Source of the DNA: Bacillus sp. HMF5848
GTDB taxonomy: Bacteria; Bacillota; Bacilli; Bacillales; HMF5848
Assembly: GCF_003944835.1 (NCBI RefSeq)
Contig: NZ_RWIV01000001.1
Location: 3,072,530 to 3,136,529, forward strand
DNA: 64,000 bases
Direction of reading: 5' to 3'
The notes under the pieces were generated by a model. The model was not told the origin of the DNA. It made no database searches and saw nothing but the letters and a program-made list of their open reading frames with translations. Positions 39,877 to 50,129 of this stretch are shown piece by piece. Positions within the stretch are counted from its first letter, which is position 1, and the number at the start of each line of letters is the position of its first letter. The position numbers and the translations under genes were made by a program.

Positions 39877-41684
39877 GCTTTAACACTCCCTTCTGCTTGT
39901 TTGTTTTCCTGCTTTGCTTCTGCTTTTTTTTCATTTTTCTTCTTCGTATAATCGCGTAGACGAGGCTTAATTAATGACACATCTACTTCCTCGTAATGGA
40001 ATACTGGTTGATTATTCGCCTTATCGTAGCTAGCCATAGTTGTTTTTAACCAATCCTCATCATTACGATCAGGGAATTCAGGCTTATAATGTGCACCGCG
40101 ACTTTCATTACGGTTATAAGCACCTATTGTAATGACACGTGCTAACTGAATCATGTTGTATAACTGTCTTGTAAATGTTGCCCCTTGGTTACTCCAAGTT
40201 GCAGTATCATTAATATTAATGTTCTTATAACGTTCAAGAAGCTCTTGAAGCTTTTCATCTGTTTTTAATAATCGGTCGTTTTCACGTACAACCGTCACGT
40301 TATCTGTCATCCACTCACCTAACTCTTTGTGAAGAACGTATGCATTTTCAGTACCATTCATAGATAGAATGTCATCCCATTTTTGCTGTTCTTCCTTCAC
40401 AAATGTTTCGAATAGCTCTGAAGGTAAGTCTTCTGCATGACTATCCAAGCCTTTAATATATTCAATAGCTTTTGGACCAGCAACCATACCACCATAAATA
40501 GCCGATAATAATGAGTTGGCACCTAAGCGGTTTGCTCCGTGCTGAGAATAATCACACTCACCTGCTGCAAATAAGCCAGGTATGTTAGTCATTTGATCGT
40601 AATCAACCCATAATCCACCCATCGAGTAATGGACAGCTGGGAAAATCTTCATTGGAACTTTACGTGGGTCATCACCCATGAATTTCTCATAAATCTCCAT
40701 AATCCCACCAAGCTTAATATCTAGCTCTTTAGGGTCTTTATGTGATAAATCAAGGTAAACCATGTTTTCACCATTGATCCCAAGCTTCAAGTCAACACAA
40801 ACATGGAATATTTCACGCGTAGCGATATCACGTGGAACTAAGTTCCCGTATGCAGGGTACTTTTCTTCTAAGAAGTACCATGGCTTCCCATCTTTATATG
40901 TCCAAACACGTCCGCCTTCACCGCGAGCTGATTCACTCATTAAGCGAAGCTTGTCATCGCCTGGGATCGCTGTTGGATGAATTTGAATAAACTCACCGTT
41001 TGCGTAATAAGCGCCTTGTTGATATACAATAGCAGCGGCGGATCCCGTGTTTATAACTGAGTTTGTTGATTTACCAAAAATAATACCTGGGCCACCGGTT
41101 GCTAAAATAACTGCATCTGCACGGAATGATTGTATTTCACTTGACGTTAAGTCTTGTGCGACTATTCCACGACACACTCTTTCATCATCTAAAACAGCAC
41201 CGAGGAATTCCCAGCCTTCATATTTTGTTACAAGACCCGCTACTTCATGGCGACGAACTTGTTCATCTAATGCGTATAATAACTGTTGACCTGTCGTAGC
41301 TCCTGCGAACGCAGTGCGGTGATGTTGTGTACCACCAAAACGACGGAAGTCTAATAAACCTTCAGGTGTACGGTTAAACATAACACCCATACGATCCAAT
41401 AAATGAATGATACCAGGAGCGGCATCACACATTGCTTTTACTGGTGGCTGATTTGCTAGGAAGTCTCCTCCATACACCGTATCATCAAAATGCTCCCACG
41501 GAGAATCTCCTTCCCCTTTTGTATTTACAGCACCATTTATACCACCTTGTGCACATACGGAATGAGAACGTTTTACAGGCACAAGGGAAAATAATTCAAC
41601 TTGATAGCCAGCTTCAGCTGCTTTAATTGTTGCCATAAGACCAGCTAAGCCGCCTCCGACAACTATGACTTTAGATTTACTCAA
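39873..41684 (-). CDS. sdhA: Succinate dehydrogenase flavoprotein subunit
   Basis: SdhA oxidises succinate to fumarate with covalently bound FAD. The nucleotide-binding start is VIVVGGGLAGLMATIKAAEAG, the FAD-linking histidine lies in KRSHSVCAQGGINGAV, and catalytic residues are in HPTAIPG and SARGEGGRVW. At 603 aa it is a little longer than B. subtilis SdhA because of a charged, Lys/Glu-rich C-terminal tail. A 118-base gap separates it from sdhC. Confidence 0.98.
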   Translation of the reverse strand: MSKSKVIVVGGGLAGLMATIKAAEAGYQVELFSLVPVKRSHSVCAQGGINGAVNTKGEGDSPWEHFDDTVYGGDFLANQPPVKAMCDAAPGIIHLLDRMGVMFNRTPEGLLDFRRFGGTQHHRTAFAGATTGQQLLYALDEQVRRHEVAGLVTKYEGWEFLGAVLDDERVCRGIVAQDLTSSEIQSFRADAVILATGGPGIIFGKSTNSVINTGSAAAIVYQQGAYYANGEFIQIHPTAIPGDDKLRLMSESARGEGGRVWTYKDGKPWYFLEEKYPAYGNLVPRDIATREIFHVCVDLKLGINGENMVYLDLSHKDPKELDIKLGGIMEIYEKFMGDDPRKVPMKIFPAVHYSMGGLWVDYDQMTNIPGLFAAGECDYSQHGANRLGANSLLSAIYGGMVAGPKAIEYIKGLDSHAEDLPSELFETFVKEEQQKWDDILSMNGTENAYVLHKELGEWMTDNVTVVRENDRLLKTDEKLQELLERYKNININDTATWSNQGATFTRQLYNMIQLARVITIGAYNRNESRGAHYKPEFPDRNDEDWLKTTMASYDKANNQPVFHYEEVDVSLIKPRLRDYTKKKNEKKAEAKQENKQAEGSVKA

Positions 41685-41802
41685 TCCAATTCACTCCCTT
41701 ACTGAGGATACAAGCTATCTACACTTTTTAAAAGCATTTGAGTAAGTTTACAATCGTACTTAATCTACACGTTTAGTTTAGAGCATAATCTATATTTCAT
41801 TC

Positions 41803-42414
41803 TTAAGAGACAAATGCAAAAATTGCACGCAATCCCACGAAAGACAATCCAAAGAATATAGCCATTGTTACATATGTTGCAATTTGTTGAGAACGCGGTG
41901 TTACCGTTAATCCCCAGCTTACGAAGAATGACCATAAACCGTTAGCAAAGTGGAATACTGAAGCTAGAATACCAGCTATATAGAATGCTAGCATGAATGG
42001 ATTATCTACTATGTTCGCCATCATATCAAAGTTAACCTCTGCACCGAATGCTGCTTGAACTCTCGTTTGCCAAACATGCCATACAACGAAAATTAACGTA
42101 AGAACACCCGTAATTCGTTGCAACAAAAACATCCAGTTACGGAAGTAGTTGTATTTGCTTACATTGTTCTTTGCTGTAAAAGCTATATACAGGCCGTAAA
42201 CAGCATGAAAGATCAAAGGTATGAAAATAACAAAAAGTTCAAGTAAAATACGAAATGGTAAATAATGCATGACTTTTGCAGCTTGATTGTATGCTTCTGG
42301 ACTTATTGTTGCATAATAGTTTACCGTTAAGTGTACGATTAAAAACACACCTACTGGAATAACCCCCAACAATGAATGAAGCCTACGATTCAAAAATTCT
42401 CGATTGCTTGCCAT
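41803..42414 (-). CDS. sdhC: Succinate dehydrogenase cytochrome b558 subunit
   Basis: SdhC is the di-haem membrane anchor of the Bacillus menaquinone-reducing complex II. The 203-residue protein has five predicted helices with histidines in LHSLLGVIPVGVFLIVHLTVNYY, FHAVYGLY, VVWHVWQTRV and VFHFANGLW positioned as haem ligands. GAGGGGGG precedes the ATG. It is the first gene of sdhCAB, divergent from yslB. Confidence 0.96.
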   Translation of the reverse strand: MASNREFLNRRLHSLLGVIPVGVFLIVHLTVNYYATISPEAYNQAAKVMHYLPFRILLELFVIFIPLIFHAVYGLYIAFTAKNNVSKYNYFRNWMFLLQRITGVLTLIFVVWHVWQTRVQAAFGAEVNFDMMANIVDNPFMLAFYIAGILASVFHFANGLWSFFVSWGLTVTPRSQQIATYVTMAIFFGLSFVGLRAIFAFVS

Positions 42415-42817
42415 TAGTAACCCCCCTCAAAAATTAGATACATAGATTGTAAAACCCACCCCATTTGTTAGTCGCAATACCATTTACTACATTCTTCACA
42501 TTTTTCCAAAAATACAAAATGCAAAGGTTTTCAAAAAAATGTAACAGAATTGTGACAAGTTCATTTTACCCTCATCTACAAGTACCGTCAAGAAACCATC
42601 TTTTTTTTCGACACATTCACCTTGTTAACAAACTTTACCATCACCTATAAAATAAGTATGTCAAACCTTGCTAGTATCCTATATGTATATAATAAACTTA
42701 TATAAATATCCTATCATTTTTAGTAAATAATTACAGTATATGTCACTATTTTTTCTTAATTTTGTTTTTTTATGGCGCAATTGTATTATAATAATGCAGA
42801 GAAAGCGGGGAATTTTT
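42415..42817. other. Divergent control region between sdhC and yslB
   Basis: About 400 AT-rich bases hold the promoters of both units. A TATAAT at 42787-42792 fits yslB. For sdhC a TTGCGA near 42472 is a possible -35 but the -10 is weak. A long open frame on the plus strand upstream of yslB has no ribosome site and is not coding. No riboswitch pattern was seen. Confidence 0.4.
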
Positions 42818-43261
42818 GTGAAAACTGAAAAGACATTATTACTTGATGAATTAACAGTTTCAGCGTTTGCTGTCGAGTTATTGCGTCATGACTTATTAGA
42901 TGAAATTTTAGGTAAAGAAAAGGACTTTATTCTCTATTGTGCGGGTAAACGAATAGCAGACAAATATCCTCTATACTCCATAGAAGAAATGGTCCAGTTT
43001 TTTAATAGTGCTGGATGGGGTATATTGCAGCTTGAGAAAGAAAAGAACGATGAACTTCAATTTTCACTAACAGGAAGCCTCATTACATTTCGTCTACAAC
43101 AAAAAGCAACTTTTCAGTTAGAAGCAGGCTTTTTAGCCGCCCAAATACAAAGACAAAAAAAGCTCATAGCCGAATGCCACGAGCAGACAAATAACAGACG
43201 TGAAAAAGTAACCTTTACTGTACGCTGGGACATAAAGGACAGTGTGGAGAATAATTTATAA
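42818..43261 (+). CDS. yslB: YslB family protein (DUF2507)
   Basis: A 147-residue protein of a Firmicute family with no established function; in B. subtilis yslB lies next to sdhC. It resembles the V4R/heme-NO-binding-like fold group: ILYCAGKRIADKYPLYSIEEMVQFF followed by a beta-rich region and LEAGFLAAQIQ. The start is GTG 42818 behind GCGGGGA; 26 upstream codons lack support. It is transcribed towards uvrC. The lysC gene found here in B. subtilis is absent. Confidence 0.82.
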   Translation: MKTEKTLLLDELTVSAFAVELLRHDLLDEILGKEKDFILYCAGKRIADKYPLYSIEEMVQFFNSAGWGILQLEKEKNDELQFSLTGSLITFRLQQKATFQLEAGFLAAQIQRQKKLIAECHEQTNNRREKVTFTVRWDIKDSVENNL

Positions 43262-43321
43262 TTTTAAAGACGCAATAGCTAAAGCTAAACACTCCAATCC
43301 AAACTACACCTTTATGCTTCT

Positions 43322-43374
43322 GACACTCCCACACCTGAAGGAGATGGGCTTTCTCATTCGAGATGTTCTGTAAA
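43322..43374. repeat. Dispersed repeat, copy A (IS200/IS605-end-like)
   Basis: About 51 bases (starting GACACTCCCACACCTGAAGG) match 52998-53050 at roughly 43 positions; nearly all differences are transitions. On the minus strand it reads GAGAAAGCCCA...GGTGTGGGAGTGTC, with a small CCCA/TGGG hairpin, which resembles the right ends that follow tnpB in IS200/IS605-type elements. No transposase gene remains. Confidence 0.6.
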
Positions 43375-43407
43375 TACACCAATGCCGTGTCCTTGTCGTC
43401 GAGCCAA

Positions 43408-43443
43408 ATAAAAAGCACTCCATTAACATGGGTGCTTTTTATT
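43408..43443. terminator. Bidirectional terminator between yslB and uvrC
   Basis: AATAAAAAGCAC and GTGCTTTTTATT form the stem, with A- and T-runs for both directions. It abuts the uvrC stop. Confidence 0.85.
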
Positions 43444-45224
43444 CATTCATTTTCTTGTTCATGAAGCTTATCATATATAGCTTTCGCTACATTTTCTGGC
43501 ATGCCCACTGCCATAATTTCTTCAAAAGTTGCTTCTCGAAGCTTTTTCACAGAACCAAACGCTCTAAGCAGTTGTTTTCTTCGCTTTTCCCCTACGCCCG
43601 GTACATCATCTAAAATAGATGTAAATAAGTTTTTCCCCCTTAGTTGTCTATGGAACGTAATAGCAAAACGGTGCACCTCATCTTGAATTCGTTGTAATAA
43701 ATAAAACTCTTGACTATTTCGTTGAAAAGGGACTTTATTTGCTAATTCACCGAAAAGTAAATCAGAGGTTTTATGTTTATCATCCTTTGCTAAACCTGCA
43801 AGTGGTATTACCAACCCTAATTCATTCTCTAACACATCGCGAACAGCGGTCATATGACCTTTTCCACCATCAACTATAATTAAGTCTGGTAGAGGTAATT
43901 GTTCTTTTAGAACCCTTTTGTATCGTCTTCTTACTACTTCTCGCATCGACTCATAATCATCTGGGCCTTGTACTGTTTTAATTTTATATTTTCGATATTC
44001 ATTTTTTGCTGGTTTGCCATCAACAAAGACAATCATTGCTGATACCGCATCTGTACCATGAATATTTGAGTTATCGAACGCTTCAATTCGATGTGGTGTA
44101 TATATATTTAGAGCTTTGCCGATGTTTTCAATAGCTACGATTGTTCGCTCCTCGTTACGTTCAATCATCGAAAACTTTTCCTTAAGAGCAATCTCAGCAT
44201 TTTTAGCAGCTAATTCAACTAAGTCTTTTTTCTTTCCGCGTTTCGGTTGATGTGTATTTACGTCTAACAGTGCAGCAATTATATCTGCATCAACAGATGT
44301 CGGTACAAAAATTTCTTTCGGTTTAACGTGATTAGATTTCCCATAAAATTGGCCAATATATGTGAGAAACTCCTCTTCAGGCTCATTGTAAATTGAGAAA
44401 ATAGATACATCCCGCTCAATTAGCTTCCCTTGTCGTACAAAGAATACCTGCACACACATCCAGCCTTTGTCTACAGAATACCCAAATACATCTCGGTCAA
44501 CAAAGTCGGTTAGCGCCATCTTTTGTTTCTCCATTGTAGCTTCTATGTGAGCAATTTTGTCTCGATATTCCTTTGCTCTCTCAAAATCTAAGTCTTCTGA
44601 CGCTTTGTACATTTTTTCTGTTAGCTCATGCTTTATTTCTTTATACCCACCATTTAAGAATCTAGCAATATCTTCAACGATTTGTTGGTTAGTTTCATCG
44701 CTCACGTTTTTTACGCAAGGTGCCAAGCACTGCCCCATATGATAGTACAAACAAACTCGGTCTGGTAAAGTCGAGCATTTACGCAGAGGGTAAATTCGAT
44801 CTAGAAGCTTTTTCGTTTCATTTGCTGCTTGTACATTAGGATATGGACCAAAATACTTCCCCTTATCCTTTTTCACTTGACGTGTAATAAGAAGTCTAGG
44901 CTGTTTGTCCGCGGTAATTTTTATATATGGATAACTTTTATCATCCTTTAGCATCACGTTGTACTTTGGATCATACTTCTTAATTAAGTTAAGCTCAAGA
45001 ATTAGAGCCTCCATGTTTGACGATGTTACAATATATTCAAAGTCTACAATTTCATTAACGAGACGCATTGTTTTTATATCATGTGAACCTGTGAAGTAAG
45101 AACGTACACGGTTTTTAAGAATTTTAGCTTTTCCTACATAAATGACAGTACCTTGTCTATCTTTCATTAAATAACAACCAGGCTGATCGGGTAACAAAGC
45201 CAATTTCTCTTTTATAGTTGTCAT
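43443..45224 (-). CDS. uvrC: Excinuclease ABC subunit C
   Basis: UvrC makes the dual incisions in nucleotide excision repair. The N-terminal GIY-YIG domain shows [20 protein letters not shown], the middle UVR motif is [18 protein letters not shown], the RNase H-like domain has [16 protein letters not shown] and [10 protein letters not shown], and the C-terminal HhH pair is [19 protein letters not shown] 45224 (593 aa) follows GAGGGGTGG. Confidence 0.98.
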   Translation of the reverse strand: MTTIKEKLALLPDQPGCYLMKDRQGTVIYVGKAKILKNRVRSYFTGSHDIKTMRLVNEIVDFEYIVTSSNMEALILELNLIKKYDPKYNVMLKDDKSYPYIKITADKQPRLLITRQVKKDKGKYFGPYPNVQAANETKKLLDRIYPLRKCSTLPDRVCLYYHMGQCLAPCVKNVSDETNQQIVEDIARFLNGGYKEIKHELTEKMYKASEDLDFERAKEYRDKIAHIEATMEKQKMALTDFVDRDVFGYSVDKGWMCVQVFFVRQGKLIERDVSIFSIYNEPEEEFLTYIGQFYGKSNHVKPKEIFVPTSVDADIIAALLDVNTHQPKRGKKKDLVELAAKNAEIALKEKFSMIERNEERTIVAIENIGKALNIYTPHRIEAFDNSNIHGTDAVSAMIVFVDGKPAKNEYRKYKIKTVQGPDDYESMREVVRRRYKRVLKEQLPLPDLIIVDGGKGHMTAVRDVLENELGLVIPLAGLAKDDKHKTSDLLFGELANKVPFQRNSQEFYLLQRIQDEVHRFAITFHRQLRGKNLFTSILDDVPGVGEKRRKQLLRAFGSVKKLREATFEEIMAVGMPENVAKAIYDKLHEQENE

Positions 45225-45628
45225 TCGGCCACCCCTCTCCATTTATATAACTCGTCACGACCATATACGGGGCCTTTTAGTTCACTATATCGTAAGCTCT
45301 TTACTTTGGTAAATGAAGCTATATTAACACCTTGTGCTTTAAATCCTAGTCATATCTTATTTGTAACATATATTGTAGCATGCTTGTATGCTTTTTGTTC
45401 ATGTAAAAAGTTGTCATAAGAACGTAGTTTTTAATTTAGAAAGCTCACGTCTTTATACTGTATAATACGCTTCTCTCATATAAAAACTACAATGTGTTTT
45501 GGCTGCGTCTGAAAGGTAGTTTACAAATTGGTGTATGTAGCTGTAAGTGATTCGCTATGAACAGCGGACTATTTTTGCATATAAAAAAGCTTATAGGATT
45601 ACCTACAAGCTTTGTTCACAGATTAAAA
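45225..45628. other. Intergenic region between trxA and uvrC
   Basis: About 400 bases with the trxA terminator at the right and the uvrC upstream region at the left. I see no gene; TATAAT-like sequences occur near 45460 but no strong promoter pair was found. Confidence 0.4.
45583..45613 (-). terminator. Terminator of trxA
   Basis: Stem AAAGCTTGTAGG/CCTATAAGCTTT with a 4-base loop and a T-run on the minus strand. Confidence 0.9.
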
Positions 45629-45943
45629 TTATACATGTTTAGCTAAAACATTAGCTAGAGCTTCTTTCGGTTGGAAGCCAACAACTTTGTCAACAACTTC
45701 ACCGTCTTTGAAAACAAGTAAAGTCGGAATGCTCATCACTTGATATTTACCAGCTGTCTCTTGATTCTCATCAACATCTAACTTAACGATTTTCACTTTA
45801 TCTCCCATTTCACTATCAAGCTCTTCTAGAACAGGAGCAATCATTTTACAAGGTCCACACCAAGGTGCCCAAAAATCTGCTAACACAACTCCTGAAGAAG
45901 TTTCATTTGTAAAGGTTTGATCTGTTACATTTGTAATTGCCAT
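45629..45943 (-). CDS. trxA: Thioredoxin
   Basis: TrxA is the main cytosolic disulfide reductase. Its active site is [16 protein letters not shown], and the cis-proline loop is [16 protein letters not shown] 45943 (104 aa) has AGGAGG upstream; the 20 extra codons of the open frame are hydrophobic by chance and not family-like. It follows etfA at a distance of about 550 bases. Confidence 0.98.
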   Translation of the reverse strand: MAITNVTDQTFTNETSSGVVLADFWAPWCGPCKMIAPVLEELDSEMGDKVKIVKLDVDENQETAGKYQVMSIPTLLVFKDGEVVDKVVGFQPKEALANVLAKHV

Positions 45944-46164
45944 TGTAATTCCTCCTAAAAGTAAAACTAATCTCAATACTAACGCAAGTATATCACTTAA
46001 CAAAATGAGATGCCATTTTTATGCTTCAAAAGTAATGTTACCCAAAACCACTACAACCATACTCATTTTAGCTTTCCCTATTATAATTTAATTGACAATC
46101 TGTTGCATGTTTTGTTTGCTATTCATTTAGAAAATTAGCTCCGTTAAACTTCAATGTGGATTTT

Positions 46165-46325
46165 CATTCCACTTCTTTCCGCGGGTGTTCGCTACAATCA
46201 AAAAATAATTAAAAATCTTTAACAAAGACATCCATGATAATGAAAATTCACACCATTGAAAATGAAAAATGTAACTTATAGCTAAGTAAGAATGAGCGGA
46301 CATCCACGACACTCCTGCGGAGAAA
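46165..46325. repeat. Fragments of a Bacillaceae interspersed repeat
   Basis: CATTCCACTTCTTTCCGCGGG near 46165-46185 and CGACACTCCTGCGG near 46307-46320 are typical pieces of a non-coding repeat common in Bacillaceae genomes (TTTCCGCGGGC ... ACTCCTGCGGG; recognised from memory). The two pieces are separated by unrelated AT-rich sequence. A related piece occurs at 60634-60648. Confidence 0.45.
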
Positions 46326-46439
46326 CAATCAAACAAAATCCCACACGGTGAAAACCGATGAGGTTTGGCTGATTGCCCGAGGAAAGGGAGTGAATGGGAG
46401 TGAATCGAAAATCAATAAAAGTTATTTACAGGGTAGCCA

Positions 46440-46477
46440 AAAAATTAAAACACCTCAACTACAATGTCGAGGTGTTT
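46440..46477 (-). terminator. Terminator of the fadR-fadB-etfB-etfA unit
   Basis: AAACACCTC/GAGGTGTTT stem with a 12-base loop, followed on the minus strand by TTTAATTTTTT, 12 bases past the etfA stop. Confidence 0.85.
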
Positions 46478-46489
46478 GCTGATTAATAT

Positions 46490-47467
46490 TTACGAATGAA
46501 CCTTTAATTTTTTAAATTCCTCTGTTAAGAGTGGGACTACTTCAAATAAGTCACCAACAATACCGTAATCAGCCACTTTAAAGATGTTAGCTTCAGGATC
46601 TTTATTAATCGCAACAATAACTTTGGAATTTGACATACCGGCTAAATGCTGAATAGCGCCAGAAATACCGCAAGCAATATATAAATCAGGAGTTACTACT
46701 TTACCTGTTTGACCAATTTGCCATGAGTAGTCGCAATAATCAGCATCACACGCACCACGAGAAGCTCCTACAGCTCCCCCAAGAACGTCAGCAAGCTCTT
46801 TTAAAGGAGCAAAACCATCAGCGCTTTTCACACCACGTCCACCAGCAATAATAACCTTAGCTTCACTTAAATCAACGCCCTCTGTTGCTTTACGTAAAAC
46901 TTCCTTCACAACAGTTCGTAAATCTTTAATATCCACTGCTAATGATGACACGTCACCAGAGCGGGAATCATCTTTATCAAGCATTGGGATATTGTTAGGA
47001 CGTATAGTAACAAAGATTACTCCATCAGTAACAATTTTCTTTTCAAATGCTTTTCCTGAATAGATAGGGCGTGTGCAAACAACATTTCCACCGGCAACCT
47101 CTACAGCCGTTGCATCTGAAATAAGTCCTGATTCTAGTTTAGCAGCAATTTTTGCTGATAGGTCTTTTCCTAGTGATGTATGCCCAAATACAATGCCTTC
47201 TGGTTGTTCAGAATCTATAACAGCCATCGTAGCTTGCCCGAATCCATCTGGTGTATATGCTTGAAGCTTTTCATCTTCTACTGTAACGACGCGGTCAGCA
47301 CCGTATGCTATCATATCATTTGCTAAACTAGCAACAGAATCTCCTAATAAAGCAGCAACAACTTCGCCACCTTCTGCTATAACTTTAGCCGCTGCAATCG
47401 CTTCGAACGACACGTTACGTAATACGCCATCTCTTGCTTCACCTAAAACAAGTACTTTTCTAGACAT
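46490..47467 (-). CDS. etfA: Electron transfer flavoprotein alpha subunit
   Basis: EtfA with EtfB accepts electrons from acyl-CoA dehydrogenases. The C-terminal FAD domain is clear: IIAGGRGVKSADGF, GGAVGASRGACDADY, SWQIGQTGKVVTPDLYIACGISGAIQHLAGM and VAINKDPEANIFKVADYGIVGDL. Length 325 aa. It is the last gene of the unit and is followed by a terminator. Confidence 0.98.
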   Translation of the reverse strand: MSRKVLVLGEARDGVLRNVSFEAIAAAKVIAEGGEVVAALLGDSVASLANDMIAYGADRVVTVEDEKLQAYTPDGFGQATMAVIDSEQPEGIVFGHTSLGKDLSAKIAAKLESGLISDATAVEVAGGNVVCTRPIYSGKAFEKKIVTDGVIFVTIRPNNIPMLDKDDSRSGDVSSLAVDIKDLRTVVKEVLRKATEGVDLSEAKVIIAGGRGVKSADGFAPLKELADVLGGAVGASRGACDADYCDYSWQIGQTGKVVTPDLYIACGISGAIQHLAGMSNSKVIVAINKDPEANIFKVADYGIVGDLFEVVPLLTEEFKKLKVHS

Positions 47468-47532
47468 ATCTAAACCCCCTGTGAACTAAGTTTTTAGCTT
47501 TATGAAAAAATCGTTCGCGTACTTTGTACCCC

Positions 47533-48306
47533 TTATACTACCTTTGCTTCAGAATGCAATAACGAAACAAGTTCTTTAACTTGATCTTCAATCTCACCTG
47601 ACAACACTTTTCCAGCCTCTTTTGCTGGTGGCAAATAGAGTTCAATAGTTTTTGTTTTTTGCTCAACATCATCTTCATCTAAATCAAGGTCATCTAATTC
47701 TAACTCATCTAATGGTTTCTTCTTTGCTTTCATAATCCCTGGTAGAGATGGGTAACGAGGATCATTTAGTCCTTGTTGAGCAGTAACAAGAAGAGGTAGA
47801 GATGCTTCAATAATTTCAGAGTCTCCCTCTACATCACGAACAACCTTTACTGTTGAGCCATCAATCTCAAGTTTAGTTATAGTTGTAACATACGCAATAT
47901 CAAGAAGTTCAGCAACTCTAGGCCCTACTTGCCCAGACCCACCATCAATTGCGACGTTACCTGCAATTATTAAGTCGACATCTTGCTCTTTTAAATATGT
48001 TGCCAAAATTGTTGCTGTTGTAAATTGGTCACTGTCATCAAGATCATCTTCTGTATTAATAAGCACAGCTTTATCTGCTCCCATAGCTAAAGCTGTACGT
48101 AACTCCTTCTCAGCCTCTTCACTTCCTACTGTTACAACAGTAACCTCACCACCGTGAGCATCACGTACTTGGATAGCTTCTTCAACTGCATACTCATCGT
48201 ATGGATTGATAATAAACTCTGCGCCATCCTCTTGAATGCTACCGCCTTGAATGACAATCTTTTCTTCTGTATCAAATGTACGTTTTAATAACACATAAAT
48301 GTTCAT
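47533..48306 (-). CDS. etfB: Electron transfer flavoprotein beta subunit
   Basis: EtfB is the AMP-binding partner of EtfA. Typical features: NPYDEYAVEEAIQVRDAHGGEVTVV, ALAMGADKAVLI, AGNVAIDGGSGQVGPRVAELL and the recognition loop around LPLLVTAQQGLNDPRYPSLPGIMKAKKKPL. Length 257 aa. It lies between fadB (70-base gap) and etfA (65-base gap). Confidence 0.97.
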   Translation of the reverse strand: MNIYVLLKRTFDTEEKIVIQGGSIQEDGAEFIINPYDEYAVEEAIQVRDAHGGEVTVVTVGSEEAEKELRTALAMGADKAVLINTEDDLDDSDQFTTATILATYLKEQDVDLIIAGNVAIDGGSGQVGPRVAELLDIAYVTTITKLEIDGSTVKVVRDVEGDSEIIEASLPLLVTAQQGLNDPRYPSLPGIMKAKKKPLDELELDDLDLDEDDVEQKTKTIELYLPPAKEAGKVLSGEIEDQVKELVSLLHSEAKVV

Positions 48307-48376
48307 GCACCGAACCTCCTAATATTAGTTTGTCAACTTACTAGATTATATGGTTGTACAGCATAATGTATCCGTA

Positions 48377-49150
48377 TTATTTACCTGTAAATGTTGGTTG
48401 GCGTTTTTCAATAAAAGCCATGACACCTTCCTTTGCATCACTTGAGGTAAAGATGTCACCAAATAGCTCAGCCTCGCGCTCCACACCATCATAATAAGAC
48501 TGATGTTTAGCAAAGTTAACAAGCTCAATTACAGCTTCTGTAGTAAGCGGACTCTTTTTAGCCATTTTTTTAGCTATGGCAGTAACCTCTGAAACTAGAG
48601 TCTCTTCTGGGAATGCTTTTGTCGCGAGTCCCATTTGAACTGCCTCTATTCCACTAATGGGCTCACTTGTCAACATCATTTCTAGTGCTTTTGCAGTCCC
48701 CACATATTTTGTTAACCTCTGTGTACCTGCAAATCCGGGAATAATACCGAGTTGTAGTTCTGGTAAGCCTAACTTTGCATCTTCAGTAACATAGCGAATG
48801 TGACATGCCATCGCTAGTTCTAGTCCACCACCAAGTGCTGCACCATGAATAGTAGCAATAATCGGTTTAGGAAACGCTTCCACTTCTTCAAACAATTGCT
48901 GCCCTCGTTTGGATAAATTGGCATACGATTTAGCACCTTGTAAAGCTGTAAATTCTTTAATATCAGCACCTGCTGAGAAAAATTTCCCCTCGCCTCGTAA
49001 CAAAACAACACGAACATCTTCACGCAACTTTAACTCGTCAAGTACATGCTGAAGCTCTAATAACACCCCTGATGCTAAAGCATTTGCTGGCGGACGTTGC
49101 AGTGTTACTGTAGCGACGTTTTCATCGACTGAAATTTGAAAAAATTCCAA
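48377..49150 (-). CDS. fadB: Enoyl-CoA hydratase
   Basis: This crotonase-family enzyme hydrates trans-2-enoyl-CoA in beta-oxidation. The oxyanion-hole segments are GKFFSAGADIKEFTAL and IHGAALGGGLELAMACHIRY, and the catalytic glutamate region is LPELQLGIIPGFAGTQRL. At 257 aa it matches B. subtilis FadB (YsiB). It follows fadR by 40 bases. Confidence 0.95.
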   Translation of the reverse strand: MEFFQISVDENVATVTLQRPPANALASGVLLELQHVLDELKLREDVRVVLLRGEGKFFSAGADIKEFTALQGAKSYANLSKRGQQLFEEVEAFPKPIIATIHGAALGGGLELAMACHIRYVTEDAKLGLPELQLGIIPGFAGTQRLTKYVGTAKALEMMLTSEPISGIEAVQMGLATKAFPEETLVSEVTAIAKKMAKKSPLTTEAVIELVNFAKHQSYYDGVEREAELFGDIFTSSDAKEGVMAFIEKRQPTFTGK

Positions 49151-49190
49151 TGATACTCCCCCATCTCTTGTTTATTTACAGGTTGTAGAG

Positions 49191-49775
49191 CTAATTAGCT
49201 CTACAACCGTTAATAAGCAACTTATGAACACGTTCTGCAAGGTCTGTTAGACTGTATTTTTGCTCATTCATAACCCATGTTGTAACTGTTTCATCAATCG
49301 TACCAAATACAAGTTGTCTCGCTAGTCTAATGTCTAAATCTGGGTCAAACTCTCCGTTTTCTTTTCCTACCTGGAGAATTTGATCAACAATTCGTAAATA
49401 CCCCTTTAGCACTTCATTAATTTTGTACCTAAGATCCTTTTGTGATTGTCTCAATTCTAATTGCGTTACAATTGCAAGGTGATGATCATCGGCAAGTAAA
49501 GCAAAATGTTTTTGCACTAATAACAATAACTTCTCTGTTGCTTTCTCTAATCCTGCTATTTCCCCCTCAATCTTTTCGACAAATGTACCCATTTTTTCCT
49601 GAAAAAGGGAAATCAGAATATCTTCCTTATTTTTAAAATATAAGTATATAGTGCCGTCTGCGACGCCTGCTTGTTTAGCAATCTTTGAAACTTGCGCCTG
49701 ATGATATCCATTTTCAGCAATAACAATAACAGCAGCATCTATTATTTGTTTGTACTTTGGTCGATTTTTTTTCAT
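49191..49775 (-). CDS. fadR: TetR-family fatty-acid degradation regulator FadR
   Basis: This 194-residue TetR repressor has an N-terminal HTH, KQIIDAAVIVIAENGYHQAQVSKIAKQAGVADGTIYLYFKNKEDIL, and a ligand domain that in B. subtilis FadR (YsiA) senses long-chain acyl-CoA. Gene order fadR-fadB-etfB-etfA and a perfect FadR operator 124 bases upstream support the identity. Unlike B. subtilis, lcfA does not precede it: an 8-kb block separates them. Confidence 0.93.
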   Translation of the reverse strand: MKKNRPKYKQIIDAAVIVIAENGYHQAQVSKIAKQAGVADGTIYLYFKNKEDILISLFQEKMGTFVEKIEGEIAGLEKATEKLLLLVQKHFALLADDHHLAIVTQLELRQSQKDLRYKINEVLKGYLRIVDQILQVGKENGEFDPDLDIRLARQLVFGTIDETVTTWVMNEQKYSLTDLAERVHKLLINGCRAN

Positions 49776-49898
49776 ATGGCATTCTCCTAACTCTCGCTGA
49801 TGTGAAGTGAATTATCTCTTCACATCCTATACCAAATCGAGGGGAATGAAAAGCAGTCATAAGAGCTGTTCATTAAAAGTATTTAGTATTACACGAAA

Positions 49899-49918
49899 AT
49901 GAATGACTATTCATTCAT
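49899..49918. promoter_or_regulatory. FadR operator
   Basis: ATGAATGACTATTCATTCAT is a near-perfect palindrome that fits the B. subtilis FadR consensus TGAATGAMTANTCATTCA at every position. It lies 124 bases upstream of fadR, implying autoregulation and acyl-CoA induction of the unit. Confidence 0.88.
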
Positions 49919-50096
49919 TTAAGCCTATGATAAAACAGTCCAAGAGATTCGTCAAGAATTAGTTACTACCGTTTACACATTTAAATCGCTATCGCCCAAA
50001 GCTTTTACTACCAAGGTTAAAGCTTTGAATTTGCTACTCTTAGCGCTTAACAAATAATATATAGTAAGAAACCTCAGATATTTTAACACATTAATA

Positions 50097-50129
50097 AAGG
50101 GCTAAGCGTAATTATATAGCTTAGCCCTT
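50097..50129 (-). terminator. Terminator of the amino-acid ABC transporter operon
   Basis: An AAGGGCTAAGC stem with its complement and an 11-base loop, 9 bases past the ATPase stop. The minus-strand T-run is short. Confidence 0.8.

Larger units (their letters stand above)
45944..46489. other. Intergenic region between etfA and trxA, with repeat fragments
   Basis: This 546-base gap contains the trxA promoter region, the repeat fragments at 46165-46325 and the etfA terminator. No coding gene is evident. Confidence 0.5.

Noticed and set aside
43215-43418. A 67-codon minus-strand open frame overlapping the end of yslB.
   Set aside because: It reads through the dispersed repeat copy A and a terminator; it has no ribosome site and lies antisense to yslB.
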